Notes under the pieces: generated by a model | What the model was told of the DNA's origin: nothing | Database searches by the model: none | The model's input: only the letters and a program-made list of their open reading frames with translations | NCBI GenBank assembly: GCA_963836015.1 | Contig: CAWIIF010000002.1 | Coordinates: 1-64,000, forward strand | DNA from: CAWCDJ01 sp963836015 | Lineage (GTDB): Bacteria > Acidobacteriota > Terriglobia > Bryobacterales > Bryobacteraceae | Direction: 5' to 3' | DNA length: 64,000 bases | Program-made: the position numbers and the translations under genes | Shown: positions 1-8,935 of the stretch, one piece after another | How the letters are laid out: each line of letters begins with the position of its first letter | Numbering within the stretch: position 1 is the first letter of the stretch

Positions 1-1054
1 TAAGCTTCTGTAACATGACTTCAGAGATCGGCGGGATGTCTTCTTTATGTTCACGCAGCGGCGGAAGTACGATCTGGAATACACTCAGACGATAGTAAAG
101 CTCTTCGCGCAAATGGGTTCCGAGTTCCTGACTGGTGGCGGCCAATATCCGAGCGTCAACTGCGATTTCGTGCTTTCCGCCAAGTCGTCGTACTCGCAAG
201 TCTTCGAGTACCCGCAGTAGTTTTGGTTGTGTGGAGAGCGGCATCTCGCCGATCTCGTCGAGCAGCAGAGTACCCCCGTGCGCCTGCTCAAAGCAACCGG
301 CCGAACGCTCCATGGCTCCGGTAAACGCGCCTTTCTCGTGGCCGAATAACTCGCTCTCAATCAGAGTCTCCGGTAACGCGGCTGCGTTGATCGCGACGAA
401 AGGCCCACCACCGCGGGGGCTGCACTTATGGATTTCCCGGGCAACCAACTCCTTCCCGGTGCCGCTCTCTCCACAGATCAATACGGGAGCTGAAGTGGGC
501 GCTACCTGCCTGATGACCGAGAAGATCTGCTGCATCGCCGGGGAGGTTCCAACCAGGTCCCCGAGCACGCCACGAAGCGTCAGATCCCGCTTGAGCTCGT
601 CTGTTTTCTGCAAACTTCTTCTGTAATCAACCGCACGTTTCAGGAGCGCCTTGAAGGTGTGCGGCTCCACCGGCTTCTCCAGGTACCAGAATGCCTTGAG
701 GTCATGAACGGCGGACAGCGCCTTTTCCATGCTGCCAAAGCCAGTGAGCGCGATTGCGGGAGTGAGATCGCCGCATCCCTTCAGGTGCCGGAGCAACTCA
801 AAGCCGTCCATTCTCGGCATGACCAAATCCGCAACAATGACATCTGCGTTGAAGGCAGTGAGCCGTTCGAGCGCTTCCTGCCCGTCCGCCGCCACCCGTG
901 TGTCATAGTCACAACCGACAAGCATGGCGGCCAAGCTGGAACGCTGGCGCTCGTCATCATCGACGATGAGAATCCGGCCAGAAACCGCTGGGGCGCGCCC
1001 GGCGGCAGACACTACGTGGAGTGCCTTCTCCGAGTCGAATGGTTGGGCGAGCAT
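1..1054 (-). CDS. Sigma-54-dependent response regulator, NtrC family (3' end beyond window)
   Basis: Transcription activator that would turn on sigma-54 promoters when phosphorylated. Only the first 351 codons lie in the window; the gene runs off the left edge, so the Fis-type DNA-binding domain is not visible. A receiver domain spans residues 27-140 (acidic pair near 32-34, phospho-acceptor D76 in VADLVMP, K127). The AAA+ domain follows: Walker A GESGTGKE at 195-202, the sigma-54 contact loop GAFTGA at 242-247, Walker B ending LLLDEIG near 263-269. The ATG at 1054 is preceded seven bases upstream by GGAGG. The first ~19 residues look like the tail of another receiver domain (see the relic entry). 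Confidence 0.93.
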   Translation of the reverse strand, partial: MLAQPFDSEKALHVVSAAGRAPAVSGRILIVDDDERQRSSLAAMLVGCDYDTRVAADGQEALERLTAFNADVIVADLVMPRMDGFELLRHLKGCGDLTPAIALTGFGSMEKALSAVHDLKAFWYLEKPVEPHTFKALLKRAVDYRRSLQKTDELKRDLTLRGVLGDLVGTSPAMQQIFSVIRQVAPTSAPVLICGESGTGKELVAREIHKCSPRGGGPFVAINAAALPETLIESELFGHEKGAFTGAMERSAGCFEQAHGGTLLLDEIGEMPLSTQPKLLRVLEDLRVRRLGGKHEIAVDARILAATSQELGTHLREELYYRLSVFQIVLPPLREHKEDIPPISEVMLQKL

Positions 1055-1132
1055 GTCAAAGCCTCCAAGGTTCAGTACCTTCGGCCCAAGCCTTTCGGCG
1101 AGGGGATGGCCTCCTCTGGTTGGCCGCTGATG
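995..1132 (-). pseudogene. Relic of a receiver-domain C-terminus fused in frame ahead of the NtrC-type regulator
   Basis: Between a TAG at 1133-1135 and the NtrC start, the same frame stays open and reads ERLGPKVLNLGGFDMLAQPF and onward to VVSAA. This resembles the last helix and strand of receiver domains that end in 'GAYDVLAKPFD..EV.RVVS'. The ATG used by the regulator lies inside this stretch, so the current gene may have formed when an upstream response-regulator gene was truncated and its tail became the new N-terminus. Recognition is by eye only. Confidence 0.35.
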
Positions 1133-1178
1133 CTAATGGACTCCTAATCAGGATACCCCACGACGAAGTTTAGGCTTT

Positions 1179-1212
1179 GATATCAGCCCTGCGGAACTGG
1201 GCAAATGCCCAG
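1179..1212. repeat. 34-bp intergenic palindromic repeat, copy 1
   Basis: Shares about 30 of 34 bases with the copy at 1663-1696. It contains the perfect inverted repeat CTGGGC-AAAT-GCCCAG at 1197-1212. It lies downstream of the DksA-like gene and upstream of the NtrC-type gene, and could be an mRNA hairpin or a protein-binding site. No T-tract follows on either strand. Confidence 0.5.
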
Positions 1213-1265
1213 TCTCGTTCGGGAACCGGGACTCTCGCAAATGGCGTGGCTGCTATTGCTCACGA

Positions 1266-1634
1266 TCAAAGGGACGAACCGCCTTGCTGAATATATGCCG
1301 CTTTATCCTGCCTCTCCTGATCCTCAAGGCAAGTTGACACCCAGGGACTCGCTTCCAGGCGGGCCGCTTCAATCTGGCGTCCGCAGACGATGCACCTGCC
1401 GTAGGCGCCCTCTTCGATACGCCGTAAGGCGCCCTGCACTCGTTCCAGTGTCTGCGTTGCCAAGGTCGCTTCCTGGAGGGATTCAGATGTGCCTTGGGAG
1501 GACGTGGCGGCATCTGTAGAATCTCTGACTGCCGCTTTGCCCGAAACTCGCGCTTCGCCTTCGAGGCGTGCGATGTTCGACTGAAGTTCGCGTTCTTTGT
1601 CGTGCAGTTGCTGCCGGAAGGGTTCGGTATTCAT
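1266..1634 (-). CDS. DksA/TraR-type zinc-finger protein
   Basis: Small (122 aa) member of the DksA/TraR superfamily. Such proteins insert into the RNA polymerase secondary channel and, with (p)ppGpp, alter promoter output. Residues ~5-30 and 55-75 are predicted helical (coiled-coil arms). The zinc finger is at the C-terminus: C81-x2-C84 then C102-x2-D105. The fourth ligand is Asp instead of the usual Cys, so zinc binding may be weaker. It stands alone between two 34-bp repeat copies and reads toward the NtrC-type regulator. Confidence 0.8.
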   Translation of the reverse strand: MNTEPFRQQLHDKERELQSNIARLEGEARVSGKAAVRDSTDAATSSQGTSESLQEATLATQTLERVQGALRRIEEGAYGRCIVCGRQIEAARLEASPWVSTCLEDQERQDKAAYIQQGGSSL

Positions 1635-1662
1635 TTAGGCCCTGTATCGAATGTTAGCCGAC

Positions 1663-1696
1663 GATATCTGCCGTGCGGAACTGGGCAAACGTCCAG
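1663..1696. repeat. 34-bp intergenic palindromic repeat, copy 2
   Basis: Second copy of the element at 1179-1212. It keeps the CTGGGC arm but has GTCCAG as the other arm (one wobble pair). It lies between the NarL-type regulator and the DksA-like gene, the same position relative to flanking minus-strand genes as copy 1. Confidence 0.5.
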
Positions 1697-1717
1697 GCCC
1701 GTCACGGCCCAATTCGG

Positions 1718-2359
1718 TCAGGATCCCGTAATTCCGTGGTCCAAAGCGTACTTCGTCAATTCGGCAGTGCTGCGGATACCCAATCTCCGCATCACGTTCG
1801 ACTTGTGGAATGCTACCGTTTTCCTGGAGATTTTCAGGATCGCCGCAATCTCTTTAATGGGATGGCCTTCCGCCACCAGTTGCACCACTTCCCGTTGGCG
1901 GTCAGTCAGTTCGCCGGAGGCATCCCCGGTCCCAAGCGGCCAACCCGGCAATTCACCCAAGATGTCTTTCCGGATCAACGGCGTGACGTAGGCGCGGCCC
2001 TTCAGTACCTCGCGGATGGCGGTCAGCAACTCCATCGACGCGCACCGCTTCAAGACATAGCCGGATGCTCCCGCGCGAAACGCCCCGGTGACGTACGTAG
2101 CGTCCGCGTGCATGGTAACGAAGATTACCTTGGCGCTTGGAACGGTGTCGCGCAGTCTGCGGGCTGCATCCACGCCATTCAACAGGGGCATGGAAATGTC
2201 GACCAGGATGATGTCCGGCACCAGTTTTTCCGCGGCCGCCAGCAGTGACCGCCCGTCTTCCACCGCTCCTACTACTTCACACTCGGGTTCCAGGGTCTTC
2301 CGAAGGCCATCCACTACCAGCGTGTGGTCATCCGCAAGCAGCACGCGCGGCCGCTTCAT
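1718..2359 (-). CDS. NarL/FixJ-type response regulator
   Basis: 213-aa two-component regulator: receiver domain at residues 4-120 with phospho-acceptor D54 (ILVDISMP), then a LuxR-type helix-turn-helix at ~145-205 (LTDRQREVV, EIAAILKISRKTV). The start at 2359 is chosen because ATG overlaps the kinase stop (ATGA) and a GAGGAGGG ribosome site lies just upstream; an upstream in-frame ATG at 2392 would add 11 residues inside the kinase gene. Translational coupling makes it the cognate partner of the large kinase. Confidence 0.93.
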   Translation of the reverse strand: MKRPRVLLADDHTLVVDGLRKTLEPECEVVGAVEDGRSLLAAAEKLVPDIILVDISMPLLNGVDAARRLRDTVPSAKVIFVTMHADATYVTGAFRAGASGYVLKRCASMELLTAIREVLKGRAYVTPLIRKDILGELPGWPLGTGDASGELTDRQREVVQLVAEGHPIKEIAAILKISRKTVAFHKSNVMRRLGIRSTAELTKYALDHGITGS

Positions 2360-5300
2360 GCGTCCCTCCTCTTTGTCAGGGGCACTCGACATTCGATCTT
2401 CGTCCCGTGACCTGGCTGCGAGGTGATCGAAACGATCCCATTTACAAGCCGTACCCGCTCCCGAATACCGACTATGCCAAGCCCGCTTTGGTCTGCCAGC
2501 AAGCCGGGATCGAAACCCGCGCCGTTATCGGTGATTGATAAGGCGAGGGCGTCTTCATTTCCTGTAATCGTCACCGTTACCTTCCTGGCACTGGAATGCT
2601 TCGCAACATTGTTCAGGCATTCCTGCGTGACCCGGTAGAGGCACAACGAAATTTCAAATGGGATCGATTCCGGCACGCTGCGATGCGTAAGCTTGAGCTG
2701 GATTGGATGCAGTTTCAAGAAGTCGGAGCAGTGGGACTCAATCGCCGTCACCAGGCCGAAATGTTCAAGGGCCGAAGGATGGAGCTGGTGAGCCGCGCGG
2801 CGGAGATCATCCGAAAGTTGATCCACCCGCTCGCCAAGCGCTCGGAGCTGTTTGCGGAGGAGACGGGCGGAAGTGGGCGGTTTCTGTTCCAGCGTAGCCA
2901 CCTCGTTTGCCAGCATGGCCATCCTCTGGTTCAGGTCGTCGTGAAGCTCTCGGGCGATACGCTTGCGCTCCTCTTCTTGAGCGGTGAAGAGGTTCGCCAT
3001 CAATCTTCGCAGTTGGTCCTCGCTTCGGCGTAAGGTATCCTCGGCGAGCTTGCGCTGCGTGATGTCGATACCGGTGCTGATGACTTGCCGGGCAGCGCCG
3101 TCCGCGCCTCGGCGCACGATGCTCGACGAGGCGACCACTCTGCGGGATCCGTCTTTTCCGATCCAGGTTCTTTCGTAAGTTCTCGCCGGCTCCGTGCCTT
3201 CGAGGATGCTTGCAAATGCGACTTTCGCCTCATCCACTTCCTCCGGTGGGATCAGAAAGTCCCAAAGCGTCCTGCCCTCTGCCTCTCGGAGAGGATAGCC
3301 CGACAACTCCTGGCAGACGCGGTTGAAGGCGATGATGCGGCCGGTGGGGTCGAGAATGACGATCAGAGCGCCGCTCATGTCCAGGAGATTGGCCGACAGA
3401 TCCCTCTCGGCGACCGCATCTCCAAGGGACAGCCGGGCCTGATCGATGCCGCGCTTCATCACGTCGATGTCCATGAGCGCCATCAGTACTCCATCGATCT
3501 TGTCTTCGGCGGTCTTGTACGGTCTCATCCGCAGGGAGTACCAATGTCCGTCCCGGCTCTGGACCTCCCGTTCAACCAGGCTGCCTTTCCCGCTTACTTC
3601 CGAGATCAGGCCGTCCAGGTCGGGCACATCAATGTTCGGCCGGATATCGCTGATTGGCCGGCCCACGTCGGCGGGAATCAGGTTTAGTAGCGGCTCCGCA
3701 GCAGGAGTGAATCGCCGGATTCGCCGGTCGCCTCCCACGATGATGACCGGGATACTAACGCCGACAAGCAGATTGCTCAGATCGTTCGCGAGTTGGCCCA
3801 GTTCCGCGTTCCGGTTCTGCAACTCCTCGTTCAGGGTGCTCAATTCCTCGTTCGAGGATTGCAGTTCCTCCTTGGCAGTCTCCAGTTCTTCGTTGGTGCT
3901 CTGCAACTCCTCGTTGGCCGAGAGGACCTCCTCATGTTCCACCGTCAGCGCTTCGTTGGTAGCTTCCTGGCTCTCGATGATGGACTGCAGATGTTCCCTG
4001 GTGGAAGCCAGTTCCTGCTTCAAATGGACGAGTTCGTCTTGCTCGGCTGCGCGCGGTTCTGCCGCTTCGCGCGGCGGAACCTCCTCGATCAATATGAGGA
4101 AATCCGCCCCCTTCGCGTGGCGGCCTTTCATCGGTATGACTTCCAGATTGACTGTCTTCGATCCGCCGTCCTGGCGAAAGCGAATACCTTCCCTACGAAC
4201 CGGGGTCTCTTCCTTCTTCGCCCGATGAAGTGCCGTGCGGAGATCCAGCGCCAATTCTTCCCGCACAAGTTTCAACACATTCAAGGTTGCGGCTCCCCGC
4301 GCCGGCGCCAGATATGGCCCGGCGTTCCCCTCGAAGTGGAGCACCTGCAGACTCGCGTCTACCACCAGCGCTGCCGGGGCGTAACGCTGCCAGATGATGC
4401 GCTCGACGGCCTTCTCCAGATCGAACGCGGCGCCCGTCACCGCGGCGGCGGCGCGCGCTGGCGCTTTTGCGTGATCCGAGGGCGCCAGGGACGATCTGGC
4501 CGCGGCCACCGCCGGGTTGCGCGAATAGATCTTGCGTTTGCTCTCCTCCTGAATAAAAAGATGAGCCGAGGAACCGGGAGCTTCCGATTTTCCCAGCAAA
4601 AGAAAGCCGGCCGGCTTCAGGGCGTAATGGAAGAAGGAAAACACCCGCTCCTGAAGCGCCGCGCTCATGTAGATCAATACATTGCGGCAACTGATGAGAT
4701 CAAGTCTGGAGAAAGGCGGATCCTTGCCCACGTCATGCCGGGCAAACACACACCGCTCACGGACCTGTTTGCCAATCTGGTAGCTGTCCCCCACTTTCAC
4801 AAAGAAGCGCTTAAGACGCTCCGGCGAGACATTGGCTACGGCGGTTTCCGAGTATGTGCCGGAACGCGCGCTGTCGACGGCCGGCGCACTGATGTCTGTG
4901 CCGAAAATTTGGACAGCGGCGCCGGAGGCCCGTTTATGTTGTTCCAGGAATTCCAGAATCGTTATCGCAATCGAGTACGCCTCCTCGCCAGTGGAGCAGC
5001 CGGGAACCCATATGCGAAGTGGCTCACCTTGTGGCCGGTTCGCCATCAGCTTTGGGAGGACCTTTCGTTGCAGTGCCGCGAACGTCTCCGGTTCCCGGAA
5101 AAAGCTGGTTACGTGAATAAAGACGTCCTGGTAGAGCGCCGCCACCTCAATCTCGTTCTGCTCGAGGTAGGATCCGTAACGTTCGAAGCTGTCGATCTTA
5201 TGCAGGACCATCCGGCGCGCAACACGCCGCTTGATCGTTCCCGCTTTGTAAAGGCTGAAGTCGACCCCCGTGGCTGTCCGCAGAATAGTGAGGATCCTTT

Positions 5301-6036
5301 GAAGATCGGCTGCCCCCGCAAACGGCGGTTCCGCCTCCAGTACAGCGGCGGTTCTCTTGGCGTACGGCAGGTGCTCCAACCGGACCAACTCCCGGGCAAT
5401 CTCCTCGGGCGGGAGGACAAAATCCACGCACCCCGCCAGAATCGCGCTCTCCGGCATGCCAGGATAGCCGGCCGACTTGGGGTCCTGCGCAAAGGCGACG
5501 CCGCCTTCGGACTTGATGGCCTGTAACCCCACCGTTCCGTCGGATGCCGTTCCCGACAGGATCACCCCGATGGCGGCGCTCTTCTGGTCCTCCGCAAGGG
5601 AAACAAGGAAGCGATTAATCGGCAAGTGTCTGCCGGCGGTCCGTCGGCGGGACAGGAGCCGCAACGTCCTCTCGCGAACGGCAATATCTTTGTTCGGAGG
5701 GATCACGTAGACATGATCCCGTTCCAGGACCACGCCGTCTTCAACCTGGATGACGGGCATCTCTGTCGTTCTGGAGAGTAGCTTGTGCAGAATGCTCTCG
5801 TGGTGAGGATCAAGGTGCTGGACCAACACGAACGCCATCCCGGGGTTCACCGGCAGGGCCTTGAGCAACGCCGTGCAAGCCTCCAGGCCCCCGGCGGAGG
5901 CGCCAATCCCCACAACCGGAAATGGGGGTCTGGACGTAGCGCCGGAGGATTTCGCTCCAACTTTCGGCCGGCCTTTCGCGCGTAGCGGGGGAGTCTTCGT
6001 CGGCCGCTTCTCTTTCTTCGTCATGTGGTCCTGCAC
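2356..6036 (-). CDS. CheB-CheR-PAS-histidine kinase fusion
   Basis: 1226-aa cytoplasmic multidomain sensor. A CheB methylesterase domain (about 40-225) keeps its triad: S47 in GIGASAGG, H74, D166. A CheR methyltransferase domain (about 245-500) has the SAM motif GCSTGEEAYS. A long Glu/Leu-rich coiled coil (about 650-740) joins them to two PAS domains (about 745-990). A HisKA_3 dimerisation helix carries the phospho-histidine at ~1032 (ARELHDDLNQ), and the HATPase ends the protein (DNGAGF ~1170). This layout is known in bacteria with no dedicated chemoreceptor nearby and probably signals to the overlapping NarL-type regulator. The first codon is GTG; the ATG four codons in (6024) has a better AGGA site. 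Confidence 0.93.
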   Translation of the reverse strand: MQDHMTKKEKRPTKTPPLRAKGRPKVGAKSSGATSRPPFPVVGIGASAGGLEACTALLKALPVNPGMAFVLVQHLDPHHESILHKLLSRTTEMPVIQVEDGVVLERDHVYVIPPNKDIAVRERTLRLLSRRRTAGRHLPINRFLVSLAEDQKSAAIGVILSGTASDGTVGLQAIKSEGGVAFAQDPKSAGYPGMPESAILAGCVDFVLPPEEIARELVRLEHLPYAKRTAAVLEAEPPFAGAADLQRILTILRTATGVDFSLYKAGTIKRRVARRMVLHKIDSFERYGSYLEQNEIEVAALYQDVFIHVTSFFREPETFAALQRKVLPKLMANRPQGEPLRIWVPGCSTGEEAYSIAITILEFLEQHKRASGAAVQIFGTDISAPAVDSARSGTYSETAVANVSPERLKRFFVKVGDSYQIGKQVRERCVFARHDVGKDPPFSRLDLISCRNVLIYMSAALQERVFSFFHYALKPAGFLLLGKSEAPGSSAHLFIQEESKRKIYSRNPAVAAARSSLAPSDHAKAPARAAAAVTGAAFDLEKAVERIIWQRYAPAALVVDASLQVLHFEGNAGPYLAPARGAATLNVLKLVREELALDLRTALHRAKKEETPVRREGIRFRQDGGSKTVNLEVIPMKGRHAKGADFLILIEEVPPREAAEPRAAEQDELVHLKQELASTREHLQSIIESQEATNEALTVEHEEVLSANEELQSTNEELETAKEELQSSNEELSTLNEELQNRNAELGQLANDLSNLLVGVSIPVIIVGGDRRIRRFTPAAEPLLNLIPADVGRPISDIRPNIDVPDLDGLISEVSGKGSLVEREVQSRDGHWYSLRMRPYKTAEDKIDGVLMALMDIDVMKRGIDQARLSLGDAVAERDLSANLLDMSGALIVILDPTGRIIAFNRVCQELSGYPLREAEGRTLWDFLIPPEEVDEAKVAFASILEGTEPARTYERTWIGKDGSRRVVASSSIVRRGADGAARQVISTGIDITQRKLAEDTLRRSEDQLRRLMANLFTAQEEERKRIARELHDDLNQRMAMLANEVATLEQKPPTSARLLRKQLRALGERVDQLSDDLRRAAHQLHPSALEHFGLVTAIESHCSDFLKLHPIQLKLTHRSVPESIPFEISLCLYRVTQECLNNVAKHSSARKVTVTITGNEDALALSITDNGAGFDPGLLADQSGLGIVGIRERVRLVNGIVSITSQPGHGTKIECRVPLTKRRDA

Positions 6037-6447
6037 TGCCAGGGCATTCCTGGCCGCGTGAGCCGGCCGCTGTCAATCGGGAGAACATGGGCCGGTTTCG
6101 GCCGAGGTGGGGCAGGGATCCGGTCTCAGCGCCATCCTAAAGTATAGAGTACGGCGGAATCCTGATTCAGCTGCCGGCCTCGAGCTTCACGGCGTGGAAT
6201 TCTGCTGCTGGGTCCTGTCTGGCGGACATTAATGATCGTGATTGCCATAATGGCAAAAGCGAATCGAGAAGCATCCGTGCGTCTCCCGGTGAGCCCATCG
6301 GCAGTAGAGAGCGCCCGCTACCCGGACCTTGAAGTCTTCTCCGGCACGCTTGTTTTGGACATCTCTGCACAGGCAACCTCCGAATCGATGGCCACGCGCC
6401 GAAACATCCTAAACCCGGCCTGGATTTCTAGCTTGCCAGAGTCCGCA
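6037..6447. other. Intergenic region upstream of the large kinase
   Basis: About 410 bp without a convincing gene. It probably holds the promoter of the kinase-regulator pair. The only distinct structure noticed is the palindrome at 6242-6256. Short open frames here resemble no protein I know. Confidence 0.5.
6242..6256. promoter_or_regulatory. Perfect 15-bp palindrome, possible operator
   Basis: TTGCCAT-A-ATGGCAA, seven-base arms around one central base, about 206 bp upstream of the large kinase start. The shape is that of a dimeric-regulator binding site. No cognate regulator can be named and no promoter boxes were assigned. Confidence 0.3.
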
Positions 6448-6582
6448 TTACTTCGACACCGCTTGTGTCGTCTCCAGCGCGCGCTGAAACAGATCCTGCA
6501 CCGCTTGATTCACGCCCGGCACTTGCCGTTTGTGAAGCAAAGCTGCTGCTTCTATTATTCTGCCTTCAGGGGCCCCAGCCAT
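6448..6582 (-). CDS. Hypothetical 44-aa protein
   Basis: Short frame from ATG 6582 to TAA 6448 reading MAGAPEGRIIEAAALLHKRQ and ending LFQRALETTQAVSK. The composition is that of one or two amphipathic helices and looks protein-like, unlike the surrounding sequence. No family recognised. It could be a small protein or the surviving C-terminus of a decayed gene. Confidence 0.3.
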   Translation of the reverse strand: MAGAPEGRIIEAAALLHKRQVPGVNQAVQDLFQRALETTQAVSK

Positions 6583-6770
6583 ACTTGTGTCCGCATGCTA
6601 TGCCGAGGCGCCTCAGCAGGGGCGACATCGGCAATTCGTGGACAAGGACCGAAAGAATGCCCGACCGCGCCCTGCCACCACACGACCCGGGAACGAGCGC
6701 TTCGACACGTGGAGTTCCCGGAGCCGGCATTTCTCCGTACGGCCGGCAGGAACCGGCACGCTGCGGTTGA

Positions 6771-7595
6771 TTAGCGGCGAGTGACTTGTGCCGAACGGAC
6801 TTGACCACTGCCCAAATCTACGGAACAGGAGAATTGGAAATTCGCGGAGCGGAACCAACCCTGCCGGGCCGTCGCGATGCCATTCACAAAGTCATTCCGG
6901 CCTGGATTGTTGTCGGGGACCACGTTGCGGAAAGTGACGTTTCGAAACCCATCACGCTGGATTCGCCCGGCGACATCTGCCTGGCACATTCGGATAGCCT
7001 GTGCTGAGCCCTCTGCATTCCACCTCCCACCTTCGTCGTAGTATCTGCGATCGCGGTTCGCGCCCTCGCCACGGCCGTCACCAGCGCCACGAGGCCCGCG
7101 CCGATCAGCGGAGTCCCTCTGTCCCTGGGGCCCATTAACGCCTCGAGAATCGGGTCCGAGCCACCCGCGAGCATCCTGGCTGCCCCATTGGCCTGCGCTC
7201 GATCCGCGCCATTCGAGATCGACCGTATAACCTTCTCGACCACCTTGAGGGTCGTCGATCCGAAAAACAATCCGGCCCCCGTTCTGCCGGGGATCCTGAA
7301 GGAGTTGAACGCTGCCTCTCCCGTCGATTCCGCGGAATCTGAAGTCGTGCGGATTGGCGGGCATTCGTCCATTGCACACGAAGCGGCTCCATGTTGGCCT
7401 TTGTCCGGACAGGTTCCGCAGCCGGCCTACGTTGCCTTGTACTTCAACTTCGGCGGCTCCGTCGACGACTACTTCGATGGTGCACTTTCCGTCCACCGCA
7501 CTTCCGGTGATATTTGCGCGCCGCGTCACCTGCTGGGCGGTCGCAGGAACTGTCAAAACAAACGCAGCGACCAACGTTAGATGCAGCCTATTCAT
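6771..7595 (-). CDS. Secreted protein of unknown function
   Basis: 274 aa with a signal peptide (hydrophobic 5-18, cleavage after ATA near 20). Residues 25-130 look beta-rich with two cysteines. A Gly/Arg/Asp-rich low-complexity linker covers about 135-190, followed by a C-terminal domain with two further cysteines (RMCQADV, FSCSVDL). The first-half/linker/second-half organisation suggests an exported two-domain protein. No catalytic motif recognised. It stands alone between non-coding stretches, and AGGTAGGA precedes its ATG. Confidence 0.75.
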   Translation of the reverse strand: MNRLHLTLVAAFVLTVPATAQQVTRRANITGSAVDGKCTIEVVVDGAAEVEVQGNVGRLRNLSGQRPTWSRFVCNGRMPANPHDFRFRGIDGRGSVQLLQDPRQNGGRIVFRIDDPQGGREGYTVDLEWRGSSAGQWGSQDARGWLGPDSRGVNGPQGQRDSADRRGPRGAGDGRGEGANRDRRYYDEGGRWNAEGSAQAIRMCQADVAGRIQRDGFRNVTFRNVVPDNNPGRNDFVNGIATARQGWFRSANFQFSCSVDLGSGQVRSAQVTRR

Positions 7596-8080
7596 GGCTT
7601 CCTACCTTTCAAAAATGATTCGTGGGTTAGATTGCCAGAGGGCGAACAGAATCCTGCCGCCCCCAAATTGTTATTCCGCCCTTGACGCCCAGCAAAGCCA
7701 TGTTCCGTCAAGGATTCGCTTCGCTGTCGCGCGGCTCAGGGACCAGTCGTGTTACGGGTTGCAGTATTGCAATTCACCAACCGAAATATTGATATGGGCC
7801 GAACACCAGGCCAGTTTGGCGGGAGACGCTGGGGCCGGGCAACCCGCATTCCGAGACAGCGGCAAGAATCAGCGTCGCAGTGCAGATTCTGCACTCAGAT
7901 CGAGTGAGCGATTCTCGCCTGGCGAGGCGTGCTTCCCGGTCCTGTGACACCGGGCGCGGAGGCGCCAGGCAAAGCACCGAGCACGGCGCTGTTGACGGCC
8001 AAATCTTTGCATTTCAACCAGTTATGGGATTCATGAGGTAATCGAGGTAAGGGTTCCTGAAGCGTAAGTTATTGAAAATA
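7596..8080. other. Intergenic region with no recognised feature
   Basis: About 485 bp between the secreted-protein gene and tRNA-Gly. Only short, unconvincing open frames on either strand. It probably includes the promoter of the minus-strand secreted-protein gene. Confidence 0.5.
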
Positions 8081-8155
<75 letters not shown>

Positions 8156-8935
8156 CCTTCGGGCAAATCTTCTAGTTAGCTCATTCTAAATGACATCCGG
8201 CGACGCCGGGAATGTGCTGCGCGGAATCGTCATTTTGCTGCTGCCTGATCATCTCGAACTACATTCTAGCGCAAAGGAGAGACCCCAGATTGAACGACCA
8301 GCGCCGATTGGAGCATCTCGGATGTTGACGCCGGTTTAAAGGAGCAGCGATTCCGCCGGTCTTGACGCCCGAAACAGGTTCACCGCCCCAGCCGCGCGGA
8401 ATCGCCAGCCTGGAGATCGAGTTCGGGGAAAAGCCGGTCAGCGCAAAACCGCACCCTCCGCGCCATCAGCGTGCACTGGAGTTGCCAACACTTCCTGCAT
8501 TTCGACATCCGTATGAGAAGCATGTCGTTTCAGCGGCGGTCCCCTTGTCGATGGTCTCGTCCACGTATGACATCAATCGCACCGGCTCGCTTGTCTTCGC
8601 CGCGATGGAACTTCGTTATCAATCTCCGAATTTCACGCCCCACGGTTACTTCTCCATGCCGAGACGCACTTTCGTCCGGTAGTCGCGCCCTCGTAGTGGT
8701 ACGTCCACAGCGCAGCCACTTTCAGCGACTACTACTGGAGATGAACGATCTGCTTGTCGAATGCGAGCGGCGCGTGCATTCCGTCGACATGGCGCCGCAA
8801 ATGATGCCTGGCTACCTCGGACGCGATTCGCGCTACCCTTATGGTTCGGAAGATCACGAGCGGATAAACAGACCGGCATCGCCGGTTCCGCCATGCCCGT
8901 TCCGTTGCGGGCCTATGTGAGCCGGGCAGCGGTGA
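8156..8935. other. Intergenic region with no recognised gene
   Basis: About 780 bp between tRNA-Gly and the frameshifted gene at 8936. Short frames exist on both strands, but none shows a recognisable motif, a good ribosome site or the codon bias of the neighbouring genes. It may contain the lost 5' end of the adjacent pseudogene. Confidence 0.45.

Noticed and set aside
1179..1212. Sigma-54 (-24/-12) promoter reading of the GGGC…TTGCCC element
   Set aside because: Spacing between the GG and GC elements is too short for a sigma-54 promoter.
3793..5526. 577-codon plus-strand frame opposite the large kinase
   Set aside because: Shadow of the CheB-CheR and coiled-coil region; the opposite strand encodes intact catalytic motifs.
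6232..6774. 180-codon plus-strand frame in the gap after the kinase
   Set aside because: No ribosome site, irregular composition and no motif; it overlaps the more protein-like minus-strand 44-codon frame.
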